Of a stretch of DNA of 64,000 bases, positions 13,401-22,919 are shown in pieces; the stretch's first letter is position 1, and each line of letters starts with the position of its first letter. Made by a program: the position numbers and the translations under genes. The stretch comes from Nansenia antarctica (taxonomy: Eukaryota > Chordata > Actinopteri > Argentiniformes > Microstomatidae): assembly GCA_963989245.1 (NCBI GenBank), contig OZ022344.1, forward strand, positions 5,299,680 through 5,363,679, read 5' to 3'. A model generated the notes under the pieces. It saw nothing but the letters and a program-made list of their open reading frames with translations. It was not told the DNA's origin and made no database searches.

Positions 13401-16267
13401 GAACTGCCGATCTGCCGACCTTGCGATCATTAGACAGCGGCTCTACCTCCTGCGCCACAGCCGCCCAAACTTAGTAAACGGACCTTCTGCAGGTCAGCTG
13501 AAGTTAGTAAACGGACCTTCTGCAGGTCAGCTGAACTCAGTAAACGGACCTTCTGCAGGTCAGCTGAACTCAGTAAACAGACCTTCTGCAGGTCAGCTCA
13601 ACTTAGTAAACGTACCTTCTGCAGGTCAGCTGAACTCAGTAAACGGACCTTCTGCAGGTCAGCTGAACTCAGTAAACGGACCTTCTGCAGGTCAGCTGAA
13701 CTCAGTAAACGGACCTTCTGCAGGTCAGCTGAACTCAGTAAACGGACCTTCTGCAGGTCAGCTGAACTCAGTAAACGGACCTTCTGCAGGTCAGCTGAAG
13801 TTAGTAAACGTACCTTCTGCAGGTCAGCTGAAGTTAGTAAACGGACCTTCTGCAGGTCAGCTCAGTGAGTAAACGTACCTTCTGCAGGTCGGCGATAGCC
13901 TGCTTGAGTGTCTTGGCCAGGTCGTATCTCTCCAGGTGGACCATTTCCTGTTTCCTGTCGTCCAGCAGGCGGATGATGTGGGCCACCTCGGGGTCCTGGT
14001 ACATGTCGAAGGCCAGGTCGTCCAGGGGCGAGATGGACTCACACTTACTACGGGACAGACACAAGGTTAGACAGTGTTTAACATAGAGAGACACCAGGTT
14101 AGACTTTCGTCATTACTACCCCCAGCACTGTGTCTCCTACGACACCTGCTTTTCCCCTATACTATGCCTCCTAAGACTTCGACTGCCCCCCCTTGTACTG
14201 TCTCTCCAGTGCCCCCCCTGTACTGTCTCTCCAGTGTCTATTAATAAAAAAAAATATATATAATAATAATAAAAAATAAAAAAATCTTTCTTTCTTTCTT
14301 TCTTTCTTCTTCTATCACGACGACTGCCAATGGCCCCTGGCCTGAGCTAGATCACTCTTCCTGCTAGAACTGGTGAATTGATGATTCACTTGCTTAGTCA
14401 AATGTATCGATTGTAAATCGCTTCGGAATAAGGCGTCTGCAAAATGCCAAAAACATTTACTATGGGAGAGACACCAGGTTATAGGCAGATGGATGGGGGA
14501 AAAAAGCCTTGGCCTTCGGTTTCCAAATATTGTATTTTTGGATTAAAAAATAGTTTTAATACCATTGGACAGGTAGTGGAAATATCCCTTCTTGTACTAA
14601 CTAACTAACTAACTACCCTTCTCGTGGCTAACTGACAAGTTTATACTTTCCATTCTTTCTATTCCTAAGCCTGTTATCTATCGTCAACAAACCCGGAGAG
14701 AGAGAAACCCACTTGAAAATTGCAAAACAAGCTCTGGGTTAATGGTTATCTGAACGTCATTTGTCACAACCGCGGCTTCACCACCAAGACGACCGGGCTT
14801 GGCTTCTTGGCGCAGGAGGTAGAGCCGGTGTCTAATAGATTGCAGGGTTGGCAGATCGGCGGTTCGAACCCCGGGTAGCCGCCACATGTCGAGGTGTCCT
14901 TGGGCAAGACACTGAACCCCAAAATTGCTCCCAATGAGCGGGCCGGCCGGCCGGCGCCTTGCATGGTAGCTTGCTGCCATTGGTGTGTGAATGTGTGTGT
15001 GAATGGGTAAATGAGAGGCTGTTGTAAAGCGCTTTGCAATAAGGCGGGTCATTTACCATTTACCATTTACCAGGTCATTTACCATTTATCATGTAATTCT
15101 TCATCCCTTACCCCATGTAGGTCCCGTCCAGGGCGGTCTCATGCTGACTGCTGTTGAGGTAGTGTTCAATCAGCTGCTCTCTGCTGGGCTGAGGGACAAA
15201 AAGCACAGCTACAATTACTCACTCTGGTAATGACAGGCCACGCTACACCAGCCACACCAGCCATGTCATCTGCTGACTGCTGAGTTAAAACATAACTGTG
15301 GAGAGGGCTCCTCATTACACACACAGGCAGGCATGGGCCGCGTCGGAGCAAGAACCCAACAGTAACACTTGAAGTAAATGATGAATATCGAGGTTTATAC
15401 TTCATTCTAATAGAAATAGACAGGCAGACAGACAGAGAGACAGACAGACAGAGAGAGAGAGAGAGACAGAGAGACAGACAGACAGATAGACAGACAGATA
15501 GACAGACAGATAGACAGACAGAGACAGAGAGACAGACAGAGACAGAGAGACAGAGAGAGAGACAGATAGACAGACAGAGACAGAGAGACAGAGAGACAGA
15601 GTGACAAACAGACAGACAGACGGACAGACACACTATAACTACAGTATACATCTGTAGATATAACGTTAGGTAATATAGGGGCCATAGGTGAGACCACAAG
15701 TCCACAGGTAAACAGTATCTGAGGTAAGTAGTCTACCACGGGTTTATTCCTAACATAAACACATGCTACATCTACAGAGACAGTCCTTGTACTGTCCACG
15801 CATGTATCCTATCTAACATCTAACCCTAACCCTAACGCCCCTCCTTAAACCTCAACATGCTGCTCTATAGACTAGCTAAGATAAGCTTCACCCTTAGAAA
15901 ACCACACAACACTGACCAGCAGCAGCAGCAGCACAACACTAAACCCCCCTGAGAGATAACCGACCAACCCCCCCCCCCCCCCGGACTGTGAGACAGAGAG
16001 AGTGACACTGGCTGCAGTGGCGGAGGTGCTTAGTGGAGTGGGATTAGTGGGCAACAATGTGGAGCCTGTTTCAGCGGAATCTTGCCTCTCTCTGTGTCGG
16101 AGAGGGAGGCTGGCCGCCCTCCTCCAGGGCACGTCCATCCACAGTTCTATCTGATTACACGAGGCCCAGGCCTCCTCTGTGATTACACTGCTGCTCTCCC
16201 AAGGCTGATTACCACATTCCTGCCCAGCACCCCGGCACCATAAACACACACCCGACCGACCGCACAC

Positions 16268-16298
<31 letters not shown>

Positions 16299-16330
16299 CA
16301 TACATACATACATACATACACACATACATA

Positions 16331-16370
<40 letters not shown>

Positions 16371-16456
16371 TACACACATACATACATACATACATACATA
16401 CATACACACACACATACATACATACATACATACATACATACATACACACATACATA

Positions 16457-16488
<32 letters not shown>

Positions 16489-16589
16489 TACATACACACA
16501 TACATACATACATACATACATACATACATACATACATACATACATACATACATACATACATACATACACACATACATACACACATACAT

Positions 16590-16628
<39 letters not shown>

Positions 16629-18571
16629 ATATCAGTTAGATCAGTGCGTTTAAATGTGTATACTGGTCGATAATACTAAATAAAAAATGATTGTATTTGA
16701 TTAATAATTGACATATTGTTATGGTTAGGGAGAGCGCTCTTGTTCCGTATTGGCTCTTCTGCATTACAAATGAATGAGTTTGAATTACTAGATTTATTTT
16801 ATTTGTATTTTTTTTATTACTTTAATTTGCTATTGGCTAGAACTTCAAATGCAATGGGTTACCATGACTACCTATAGACATGAAAGTAAATATGTCAATG
16901 CAACATCTGTCAGTTGCAAATAAGTGCATAATAGGCAACCCCAAACACACAAACACAATCACAACAGCACCATCTGGTGAATAACAGTAGTACTACACGT
17001 TCAACAATCAGTGACACACTAACATTTGTTTTTATGTCACAAAACACTCACAAACATTCAAGAGCGGCCACTTACAATTGTGTTATTATCATTGCCATCC
17101 ATAGAATCTCCCAAAACATTTATGGCAACCAATGCAACCTGAAATCGTAAACAAAGGTTGATGCAAAAAACAACAACAAATAAACCAAATAGATGTCATA
17201 ACAGAAAGATTATGAATGTGATAGTATGAAGGTATAATATAACCAATGGAATAGGGAATAGTTTCACGAGCAACCAATAGGCTATATGTGATGGCAGCTG
17301 GTGAAAGGAAGGGAACATACTAGGCAACCAATCAAACCGTTCTAACTTTTATTCTGAAAAATGTAAATAAATGTCAACGTTGTTGAAAATCAACGACACA
17401 CTTGTCGTCTCCAAGTTGCCGACTTGTTCCACCTTTCACCAGCTGCCGTCACATGATGTATGACATCACTGGTGGTAACCAGGAAGTGACCGTGGGGTGC
17501 GACATGGTGGAGGAGGAGTACCTGGTCGTACAGGTTGTAGCGGTTGACGTGGTTACGGTGGAAGGTGATCTGCAGGTATGTTCCGACGGCGTCCACGTGG
17601 ACAGACTTCAGCTCGCGAGCTTTAAAGCCCGTTTTCTCATTGTCTGATAGGGACACATACCTTGGTGGTAGAGAAGACATTTCATCATTTACCTCATCAT
17701 GCCTCTCTTGCACAGTGAATGACGAATGATGAAAATGCCTGTGATAACAATGTCGTGAAGTCATTTGACAGACGCTGTTGTCAGAAGTGACTTAAATAAA
17801 TATACAGCATCTAGGCCTACTACACATGGGTCTCATGTAGGATTCGAACCCACAACTTCAACCCACACATTTTTTTTAACAAGTCAACACCAACATGCCA
17901 CATTATGCCACCATAACAACCACAAAGGAGATGACTCAAGATCGACCAGATTGAAACAGACCTGGGGGGTATCCCATCAAACGTCACTAAATGAATATCC
18001 AGGCTTATTTTGTCTCGCGAGTCTTCATCAAAATAAGGCTGGATTTGTATTGATCAAAATAAGCCTGGATTGTCCTTTAGCGATGTTGATGGAATACCCC
18101 CCAGGTCCCCCCCCCCCCCCGAAGCTCCACACCTCATCCTAACTCCCACCTGCCACGCCCTTGTTTACTAACGTACCCCAGCCTGCGCAGCGGCCCAGAG
18201 GGACCGGGAGAGGGGGCCTCTGGTAGACGGTCCCCGATGTGGAACTCTATCTTGGCTGAGATCAGGTACTGATGGGCCAGCAGCTGCAGTTTACGGACCC
18301 GGCTGCGCTCCACCAGCTGCAGCGTGACCTGCTGAGGGTAGGGACAGAACCTGGGGAATGACCCCAAAAGGCTGCGTTCGTAAATTCGCTCTGGAAATCT
18401 GATCAGCCCCTCATGGAATGCCTCTTGTCCAATCAAATTACTTGGTCCCTCCCTTTATGACGTTGAACCCAGTGTGCGCTCCGGCACTTTCAGAGCGAAT
18501 TTACGAACGCACCCGAAGAGTGACTGATGCAGGCGTGTTAGATGTAGGCTACACTACTGATGGAAAGCTAG

Positions 18572-18623
<52 letters not shown>

Positions 18624-19208
18624 TCTGACTGGTCTGATTAAGGACCATATCTTGGGTTATTTAGCAGGAGCTTGTTCAATTAACATTTTTGTTGCAGTGT
18701 TTTTGGGCACCACTTACTCTCTGAGCAAAATTCACAGATAACTGATACATCTGCTGATTATTTAATTGTATTTACAGAATTGCTTTTTGGCACAGTTACT
18801 TGTACTTTACAAAGTGAGAATTTCATATGTTCGCTCCACCGCATAACAACTGGTGAAATACATTATTGGTAAATAACTGTGTGTGACTCTGTATATGCTC
18901 TAGTGACTAGTCTATGCCGAATAAATACAGTATCTTGTTCAGTAATAGTATCATTTCAGTTAGCAACTGTGCCAATTGACTTCAGTCCAAAGATAATAAT
19001 CCAGATACGATCATAATTCACATCCTACTAGCACAGCACCTGATCAAATCAACAACAGCATCACCATCTCCTTAGGTCACAGAAACACAACTCACCTGGC
19101 AGACCTCCAGCCGTTGACCGTAGGCGCGTGGACCATCAGCTCCTTGGCACTGAAGTTGTCCTCGTGCCCCGAGGAGCTGACCACGACGAACCCGATCTTC
19201 CTAGGCAT
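2374..19208 (-). CDS. cep104: Centrosomal protein 104 (5' part, 11 coding exons; 3' part beyond left edge)
   Basis: Coding exons in order: 19096-19208, 18177-18350, 17522-17660, 17076-17138, 15112-15188, 13879-14047, 11504-11659, 9280-9528, 7443-7658, 6544-6711, 2374-2547. They total 1698 nt, exactly 566 codons, with GT-AG borders and consistent phases. The start is MPRKIGFVVVSSSGHEDNF, the vertebrate CEP104 N-terminus. Then come the jelly-roll domain (exons 1-4, e.g. RKLQLLAHQYLISAKIEF), a coiled-coil part (ISPLDDLAFDMYQDPEV, QAIADLQKVGERLGRYEVEK), a Pro-rich linker (exons 8-9), and the start of the TOG domain (exons 10-11, YSKTWSYREDALLA, LVSRTGDSATRLRA). CEP104 is a ciliary-tip and centriolar microtubule-binding protein that works with CP110/CEP97 (family knowledge). 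The remaining TOG part and the zinc fingers should lie left of position 1. The exon 7 donor (GTCAGT) is least certain because neighbouring repeats carry the same site. Confidence 0.95.
2548..3962 (-). repeat. 33-37-bp minisatellite built from the cep104 exon 11 acceptor
   Basis: Roughly 40 units. The minus strand unit reads CTCTGTCCTCCAGGTGTTCA then GTGAGTGTCGTGT. The real exon 11 begins immediately beside the array with the same CTCCAG acceptor followed by GTGTTC. Variants differ by an extra CTGT and by point changes. Confidence 0.95.
4064..4355 (+). mobile_element. SINE-like dispersed repeat (GTCTGCTAAATG-tail family), copy 1
   Basis: About 290 bp with a CTGAAGACCCATCTTTTCAG start, a homopolymer and A-rich middle, GCCAATGGCCCCTGG, and the tail TCGCTTTGGATAAAAGTGTC followed by TGCTAAATG. 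Related copies lie at 6770-7060, 11960-12070, 14110-14460, 37529-37660, 39430-39540, 41845-42100, 42530-42862 and 61200-61350. Confidence 0.7.
4356..5999. other. cep104 intron 10, mostly unremarkable
   Basis: No gene recognised. It holds a TG microsatellite (about 5018-5044), short tandem copies of a CACCCGTTCGTTCTAT motif (5600-5655), and about five tandem TGATACTGGG units (5907-5953). Confidence 0.6.
6000..6031. repeat. GAAA microsatellite
   Basis: Eight GAAA-type units in cep104 intron 10. Confidence 0.85.
6128..6525 (+). mobile_element. LINE 3' end fragment
   Basis: The plus strand encodes FVFKAICGKLPPYISSLL and further residues resembling the C-terminus of fish non-LTR reverse transcriptases. 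A 3' tail AATAAAGGTTTGAAATGAAA follows. 5'-truncated. It lies about 20 bp from cep104 exon 10. Confidence 0.6.
6770..7060 (+). mobile_element. SINE-like dispersed repeat (GTCTGCTAAATG-tail family), copy 2
   Basis: Contains CTGAAGACCTCCATCTCTTC, a C run, GGCAATGGGCTCCTGG and a GGCATCTGCTAAATGCC tail. Intron 9 of cep104. Confidence 0.65.
7165..7295 (-). mobile_element. tRNA-headed SINE, minus orientation
   Basis: The minus strand reads GTGGCACAGTTGGTGGAGCA and then GGGTTCGATTCC, which are box A- and box B-like. The tail side carries AAAGCGTCAGATAAAG. Same family as 1055-1200. Confidence 0.65.
7404..7439. repeat. TC microsatellite beside cep104 exon 9 donor
   Basis: A pure TC run. On the minus strand it follows the GTAAGAGAGAG donor of exon 9, whose edge is at 7443. 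Confidence 0.9.
7736..8944. other. cep104 intron 8 segment with a hairpin and G-tract
   Basis: No gene seen. It contains a perfect 21-bp inverted repeat (7901-7921 with 7963-7983, 41-bp loop) and a long G tract with few interruptions (about 8597-8630). The rest is AT-rich. Confidence 0.55.
8945..9265. repeat. AGCTATTTGAACTCTATTT minisatellite next to cep104 exon 8
   Basis: Tandem, partly nested units of 19-28 bp (GCTATTTGAACTCTATTTA, with or without GCTATTAGA). The array ends about 15 bp before the exon 8 donor at 9279-9280. Confidence 0.9.
10099..10192 (-). repeat. Second copy of the cep104 exon 9 acceptor region
   Basis: About 90 bp nearly identical to 7641-7735. It includes the first bases of exon 9 (minus strand GTCACCGCCCTGCCTTA) and its acceptor and upstream intron. 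The rest of exon 9 is absent, so this is a partial duplicate in intron 7. Confidence 0.85.
10437..11510 (-). repeat. Compound minisatellite derived from the cep104 exon 7 end
   Basis: Short units (minus strand GGGCACGGTCAGTGGTCAG and variants) alternate with longer units carrying GGAGGTCCACCACCTCC. The last copy merges into real exon 7 (CACCACCTCCTGGACATGGG then CACG, donor GTCAGT). The long open frames across it are repeat artefacts. Confidence 0.9.
11672..11960. repeat. G/A-rich purine tract
   Basis: Mixed GGGAGA and GAGAGAGG runs and G stretches just upstream of the exon 7 acceptor in minus orientation, so the intron 6 end is a pyrimidine-rich strand. Potential G-quadruplex or triplex former. 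Confidence 0.85.
11960..12070 (+). mobile_element. SINE-like dispersed repeat (GTCTGCTAAATG-tail family), partial
   Basis: Contains GATGACTGACGGATAGATTC and a diverged tail (AAGTCGCTTGGATTAAAGGC then GTCTCGCTAAAGG). Only the 3' third is present. Confidence 0.6.
12071..13204. other. cep104 intron 6, no gene recognised
   Basis: It contains a G-rich run (about 12443-12492) and another (13008-13031). No coding signature or repeat family was identified. Confidence 0.5.
13205..13468 (-). mobile_element. tRNA-derived SINE (GCGCAGGAGGTAGAG head), minus orientation
   Basis: The minus strand head GTGGCGCAGGAGGTAGAGCC is box A-like and is followed by a box B-like TTCGAG stretch. The body contains CTTGGGCAAGACACTGAACC and an AAAGTGCTTTGGATAAAGGC tail. 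Homologous copies lie at 14770-15075 and 39955-40215. Confidence 0.8.
13470..13878 (-). repeat. 33-bp minisatellite copying the cep104 exon 6 donor
   Basis: About 12 units. The minus strand unit holds GACCTGCAGAAG followed by GTCCGTTTACT. The real exon 6 end (edge 13879) reads GACCTGCAGAAG then GTACGTTTACT. Two units (near 13612 and 13808) keep the GTACGT form. Confidence 0.95.
14110..14460 (+). mobile_element. SINE-like dispersed repeat (GTCTGCTAAATG-tail family), copy 4
   Basis: Shows CCCAGCACTGTGTCTCCTA, CTGTCTCTCCAGTGTC, an A-rich and CTTT middle, GCCAATGGCCCCTGGCCTGA, and the tail GGCGTCTGCAAAATGCC. Closely matches 42530-42862. Confidence 0.7.
14770..15075 (+). mobile_element. tRNA-derived SINE (GCGCAGGAGGTAGAG head), plus orientation
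   Basis: Head TTGGCGCAGGAGGTAGAGCC and box B GGTTCGAACCCC, body CCTTGGGCAAGACACTGAAC, tail AAAGCGCTTTGCAATAAGGC with ATTTACC repeats. It ends about 40 bp from cep104 exon 5. Confidence 0.85.
15413..15635. repeat. CAGA/GAGA microsatellite
   Basis: Degenerate CAGA, GATA and GAGA units in cep104 intron 4. The minus-strand frames are Ser/Leu/Cys strings from the repeat. Confidence 0.95.
16265..16628. repeat. CATA/CA microsatellite
   Basis: Blocks of (CATA)n and (CA)n about 360 bp long in cep104 intron 4. All three minus-strand frames stay open simply because of the repeat. Confidence 0.97.
17765..17905 (-). mobile_element. tRNA-headed SINE remnant, minus orientation
   Basis: On the minus strand, GTGGGTTCGAATCCTACATG resembles a B box. 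The opposite end has a GACAGACGCTGTTGTCAGAA tail-like piece. Degenerate. Confidence 0.45.
17960..18106. mobile_element. 147-bp MITE with about 31-bp terminal inverted repeats
   Basis: The left end is ACCTGGGGGGTATCCCATCA and continues AACGTCACTAAA. The right end is its near-exact complement (TTTAGCGATGTTGATGGAAT then ACCCCCCAGGT). Located in cep104 intron 2. Confidence 0.8.
18371..18512. mobile_element. 142-bp MITE (TGCGTTCGTAAATTCGCTC termini), copy 1
   Basis: Terminal inverted repeats GCGTTCGTAAATTCGCTCTG and CAGAGCGAATTTACGAACGC. Interior CCAATCAAATTACTTGGTCC. It lies about 20 bp upstream of the exon 2 acceptor of cep104. Other copies are at 20730-20867, 36138-36225 and 44801-45216. Confidence 0.9.
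18571..18620. repeat. TG microsatellite
   Basis: A pure TG run in cep104 intron 1. Confidence 0.95.
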
Positions 19209-19774
19209 CCTGCTGCTGCTGTGTGCTGTCAACGATACAAGCAAAACAAAGTCATGTTTTTTATTACAGAACTTGAGAGGCATCTCGTCGGGTCGGAGGC
19301 GAAGCCAAAGGCCACATTTCATGAAACAACGTCAGCAACGCGACGCTGTTGTTGGTCTCATAGAGACACAGACCACATGGAGGACTGAGAGCAGCTTATC
19401 ATCCTGAACTTAAGCCTTCCTCAACGCTGGATCATGAATGCTACTGTAGCTTAGCCACCTTCTATTTAGGATACCGAGATCATCTTTGGCAGAGGTATGA
19501 TGACTAGGTCTAATAGATCTTCGAGTGAATGATGATCTCAGATAACAGATATATAACATCCACCGTAGCTGGTGTGTTCCTCTTGAAGGAATGCCAAGTT
19601 GACAGATAACGTGGTTAGCTTAGCCAACTGCTTTCGTATCTTTGTTCAAACTCGCTTAAGACAAATAAATACACAGACAACCTACATACGACAAAGTACA
19701 GTTATGAAGGGAAATGTTCAATGCATTAAAAAACTACTTTAATAACCGTACATATATCTCTAAAGATATCTTAC

Positions 19775-19835
19775 CATGAACATCACAAATATATTGACAG
19801 CTTGGAGAAGTCCCATTCCATCTCCATGACAACAA
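19775..19835 (-). promoter_or_regulatory. Candidate cep104 promoter and noncoding first exon with X-box-like motif
   Basis: On the plus strand, 19820-19833 reads ATCTCCATGACAAC, which fits the RFX X-box consensus RYYNYYATRRNRAC. Just downstream on the minus strand is a donor-like site (TTCATG then GTAAGA, exon edge 19775). An acceptor-like GTTGACAG precedes the ATG-containing exon, so a short noncoding first exon is plausible. RFX factors drive many ciliary genes. The transcription start is not visible. Confidence 0.45.
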
Positions 19836-19857
19836 CCCGCTACTGACATGCGCAAAA

Positions 19858-20250
19858 CAGGGTTGCCAGATGTGATTGACCATTTCCTGCCTAACCACAG
19901 TCTAAAAAACCGCTAAATCCGCCAAAAACCACCAGCCCAAAACATAATATAATATTATTGTCAGAAAACCGCTCATTACTATTGGGCAGGTGCCCATCTC
20001 CTGTCCCTAAACTGTATAAGTCTGTTGCCAAAGATGTTTGTAAAATAAATGTTAAAACATGCACATTGTATGTAGCTACTAGAGTGTGTGGTTTAACTTC
20101 ACGCATTTTGTAACTGACATTTCAGGCACTGACATTTTGATACCGTCTAAGTTCTATTTAAGCAGCCCAACCCGTCCAAATGCTTTTTTCCGACCCAGCG
20201 TGATCAAAAGGATCCCATTCGGCGGTACCACGCCTCATCTGGCAACCCTG
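19858..20250. mobile_element. 393-bp MITE (CAGGGTTGCCAGAT termini), copy 1
   Basis: The left end is CAGGGTTGCCAGATG and the right end CATCTGGCAACCCTG. An internal segment (GGGCAGGTGCCCATCTCCTG) recurs in reverse orientation in the copy at 47185-47385. Related one-ended pieces lie at about 27474 and 35345. It interrupts sequence otherwise shared with 27280-27370 and 35140-35230. Confidence 0.8.
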
Positions 20251-20729
20251 ATCAGACCGCAAGGGACGGTGGTCCATGTAGTTCACTAGGGACTCTCTCT
20301 CTTTTAACGGCATTTAGCGCTCTTATCTCTTTACACGTGACTTCCACGCCAGCGCGTCCAACTCGCTTCCAACAGAGATGTAATTCTTACTGGAGGAAGG
20401 AGCTATGATGTTTTTATTTTATTCATTAGATTTATTTATTTTAGACATTTCATCATGTGATGTAACCTGTGACATTACCATGACACTGACATTGTTTGTG
20501 TCAAAACAATTAAATGGTGCAAAGATTACCTGGATTTACCTGTACAACATATATTAATCAATACAGTATTTGCCAACAGAACCCTAAAACTGTCCCATTG
20601 TTATATACTTGGTATTTGTTGTAATGGTACAATCTCATATAGATTATTATTATTACTACTACTGCATGTTGCATGGCAAGTGTCCATGGCCCAACATGAC
20701 TGCTTGCCCAGGTAGTTGCAGTACTATGG
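20251..20729. other. Intergenic, no gene recognised
   Basis: AT-rich sequence between two MITEs. The first 40 bp (GGGACGGTGGTCCATGTAGT) match the duplicated block at 27351-27371 and 35214-35234. Confidence 0.5.
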
Positions 20730-20867
20730 GGTGCGTTCGTAAATTCGCTCTGAGAGCGCCGGAGTGCACACTGGGTTCAACCTCCTAACGGGACCACGGA
20801 ATTTGATTGGACAAGAAGCATTCAATAAGCACTGATCAGATTTCCAGAGCGAATTTACGAACATAGC
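20730..20867. mobile_element. MITE (TGCGTTCGTAAATTCGCTC termini), copy 2
   Basis: Left end GTGCGTTCGTAAATTCGCTC, right end GAGCGAATTTACGAAC. The interior holds the shared GATTGGACAAGAAGCATTC segment. Confidence 0.9.
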
Positions 20868-20974
20868 CATTGTATCAGATATCCCATGAAACTAAATCTG
20901 ATAAAGTGATAATAGAAAGAATACTAGGACACAACATCACTTGTAGGGACAATGAATGTACCAGAATGTTTTAT

Positions 20975-21865
20975 TTATATATAAAAAATTAAGGGAACAC
21001 TTAATCATCACAGTATAACACCAAGTCAATTACACTTCTGGGATATTGATGTCCTGTTAGGAAGTGTAAACAAGTGTTAATCAATTTCATCTGCTTTGGT
21101 GAAAAGGAAAGCAACAACAGGTGGACAGGAGAGGCAACAACAAGACATCCCCCAAAAAGGAAACGGTTTTGCAGGTGGTGGCCACAGACCATTTCTCTCT
21201 CCTTATGCTTCTTGACTGATTTTTCTCTCGTTTTGCATTTTGCTAGTGCCCTTGTCACTACTGGTAGCATGAGGCGGTACCTGCAGCCCATTCAGGTTGC
21301 ACAGGTAGTCCAGCTCCTCCAGGATGGCACATCCATATGTACCGTCGCAAGAAGGTTTGCTGTGTCTCCCAGCAGTCTCAAGAGCGTAGAGGAGATACCG
21401 GGAGAAAGAATATACCTTTCGTGTTTTACTGGGGGTCACAGTGCCAAGGAACCTCCTTTTAGTTGGTGTTCTGACGGACGTTCCATAGAGCATATCCATT
21501 TCTGTCTGCTTGCTTTTCTTCAATTGCTGTAACAATGATTTAGATTAGATTAAGTGAAACTGTTCCAAGTCTAAGAGAGCTTGTATAGTTACTAGTTACA
21601 TCAGGGGAGGCTGGGGTGGTTCGATACCATTCCTCATTCCGTTTCATGCATTTACAATGAGCCCGTCCTCAAGACTTCTACCTCCAACCAGCCTCCACTG
21701 AGCTACATGATGAGAACTAGTTCCTCACTCTCTCCAGTTTCTCCGGGAGAAATGCCATTACACGAGGCAGCCTGCGACATCATCCAGCATGACCGGTTTG
21801 GCGTGTCAGTGGTGGTCTGGGGAGGCATGTGGGGGGGTTCCCTTCATTTCTTTGAGCAGTGTATA
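20975..21865 (+). pseudogene. Tc1-like DNA transposon remnant
   Basis: The left end AATTAAGGGAACACTTAATC is a fish Tc1-type terminus, and TTTGAGCAGTGTAT near 21855 looks like the opposite end. Between them the plus strand encodes a decayed transposase: MRRYLQPIQVAQVVQLLQDG with TVARRFAVSPSS (helix-turn-helix), and later CDIIQHDRFGVSVVVWGGM (catalytic region). Frameshifts and a foreign piece (about 21600-21700) break it, so it is not functional. Confidence 0.8.
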
Positions 21866-22204
21866 AAACTGAATCTGAACTGTAGTCTTAACTACATTTT
21901 GATCACAATACACAAACGATAACAGTTGATGACTGATGGCCTTATTCACTGTTCCATCCAGCTAGAGTCTACACCAGTCTCTCTCCTGTGGGCTTCTGCT
22001 CACACCTCCCTCTCCCCCTGCCTCCTCCTCTCCCCCTGCCTCCTCCTCCTCCCCATCTTCTCCTCAGCCTTTTTTGGGTTATAGTCAGTTACTATTGTTC
22101 AGGATCTCCTCCATCTCCTGCTCTTCTTCCTCCTCCTCTCGCTCCTCAAGATCAAAGGGCAGCCAATGACTGGTACCTCTTGCCCTGTTCCAACCTCTCC
22201 CCTC

Positions 22205-22875
22205 CCCCAAAGTCAAAGTCAAAGTCAATTATATTTGTCACGTGCATATCGTACAGGTACAATGTACAGTGAAATGTTACTGCCGGCTCCTACGAAGTGC
22301 TACAAGAGTAAGAATGTAGAATACAAAAATTCAATTTACAAATTACAAATCAATATATACAGTTTTATAAATATATATATATAATATACTATTAATATAA
22401 ATTAAAATAAATATAAGGTGCTGTAGTTAGTCCATATTGCGGGGGGGGGAGGGGGGGGGCATCCTGCTGAGGGCAGGGGCAGTTGCCTGGCTGTGGCCTA
22501 GGTGGTGTCATTCAGGTCACGGATGGCCTGGGGGAAGAAGCTGTTCTTGAGTCTCTCCATGTTCGCCATGTGAGAGCGGTACCCTTTCCCTGACCGCAGC
22601 AGAGAGAACAGTCCATTATCAGGGTGGCTTGGGTCCTTCAGGATTCTCTTGGCCTTGGTCTTGCACCGCCTGGTGTAGATGTCCTGAAGGCGAGGGATTG
22701 GTCCCCCTGTGGTGCGTTTGGCTGCCCGTACCTCTCTCTGAAGGGCCTTGCGGTCCTGCATGGTGCTGTTCCCGTACCAAGCAGTGATGTTCCCCGTCAG
22801 GATGCTCTCGAATGTGCATGAGTAGAAACTCCGGAGAATCTGGCGGGACGCTCTGAATGTCTTCAGCTGCCCTGA
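22205..22875 (-). pseudogene. LINE 3' end (reverse transcriptase C-terminus and 3' UTR)
   Basis: The minus strand encodes LRSFYSCTFESILTGNITAW and YGNSTMQDRKALQREVR, ending HMANMERLKNSFFPQAIRDL then NDTT-stop near 22498. This is a typical fish non-LTR reverse transcriptase tail. A 3' UTR ending in GTGACAAATATAATTGACTT follows. 5'-truncated. A near-identical copy lies at 31965-32640. Confidence 0.85.
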
Positions 22876-22919
22876 AACCGATCCTCCTCCTCCTCCTCCT
22901 GGTTCCTGGTTCAGACCAC

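Noticed and set aside
14825..14885. Possible functional tRNA gene (box A and box B present)
   Set aside because: Flanked by SINE body and tail and repeated at 13205 and 39955, and it cannot fold into a full cloverleaf by eye. It is a SINE head.
15817..15836. Telomere-like CTAACCCTAACCCTAAC
   Set aside because: Fewer than three units. Similar short GGGTTAGGG pieces (for example 47951-47966) occur by chance, so no interstitial telomere is claimed.
16183..16629. Three overlapping long minus-strand frames rich in Cys, Val and Tyr
   Set aside because: They are produced by the CATA/CA microsatellite. All frames are open, with no protein signature.
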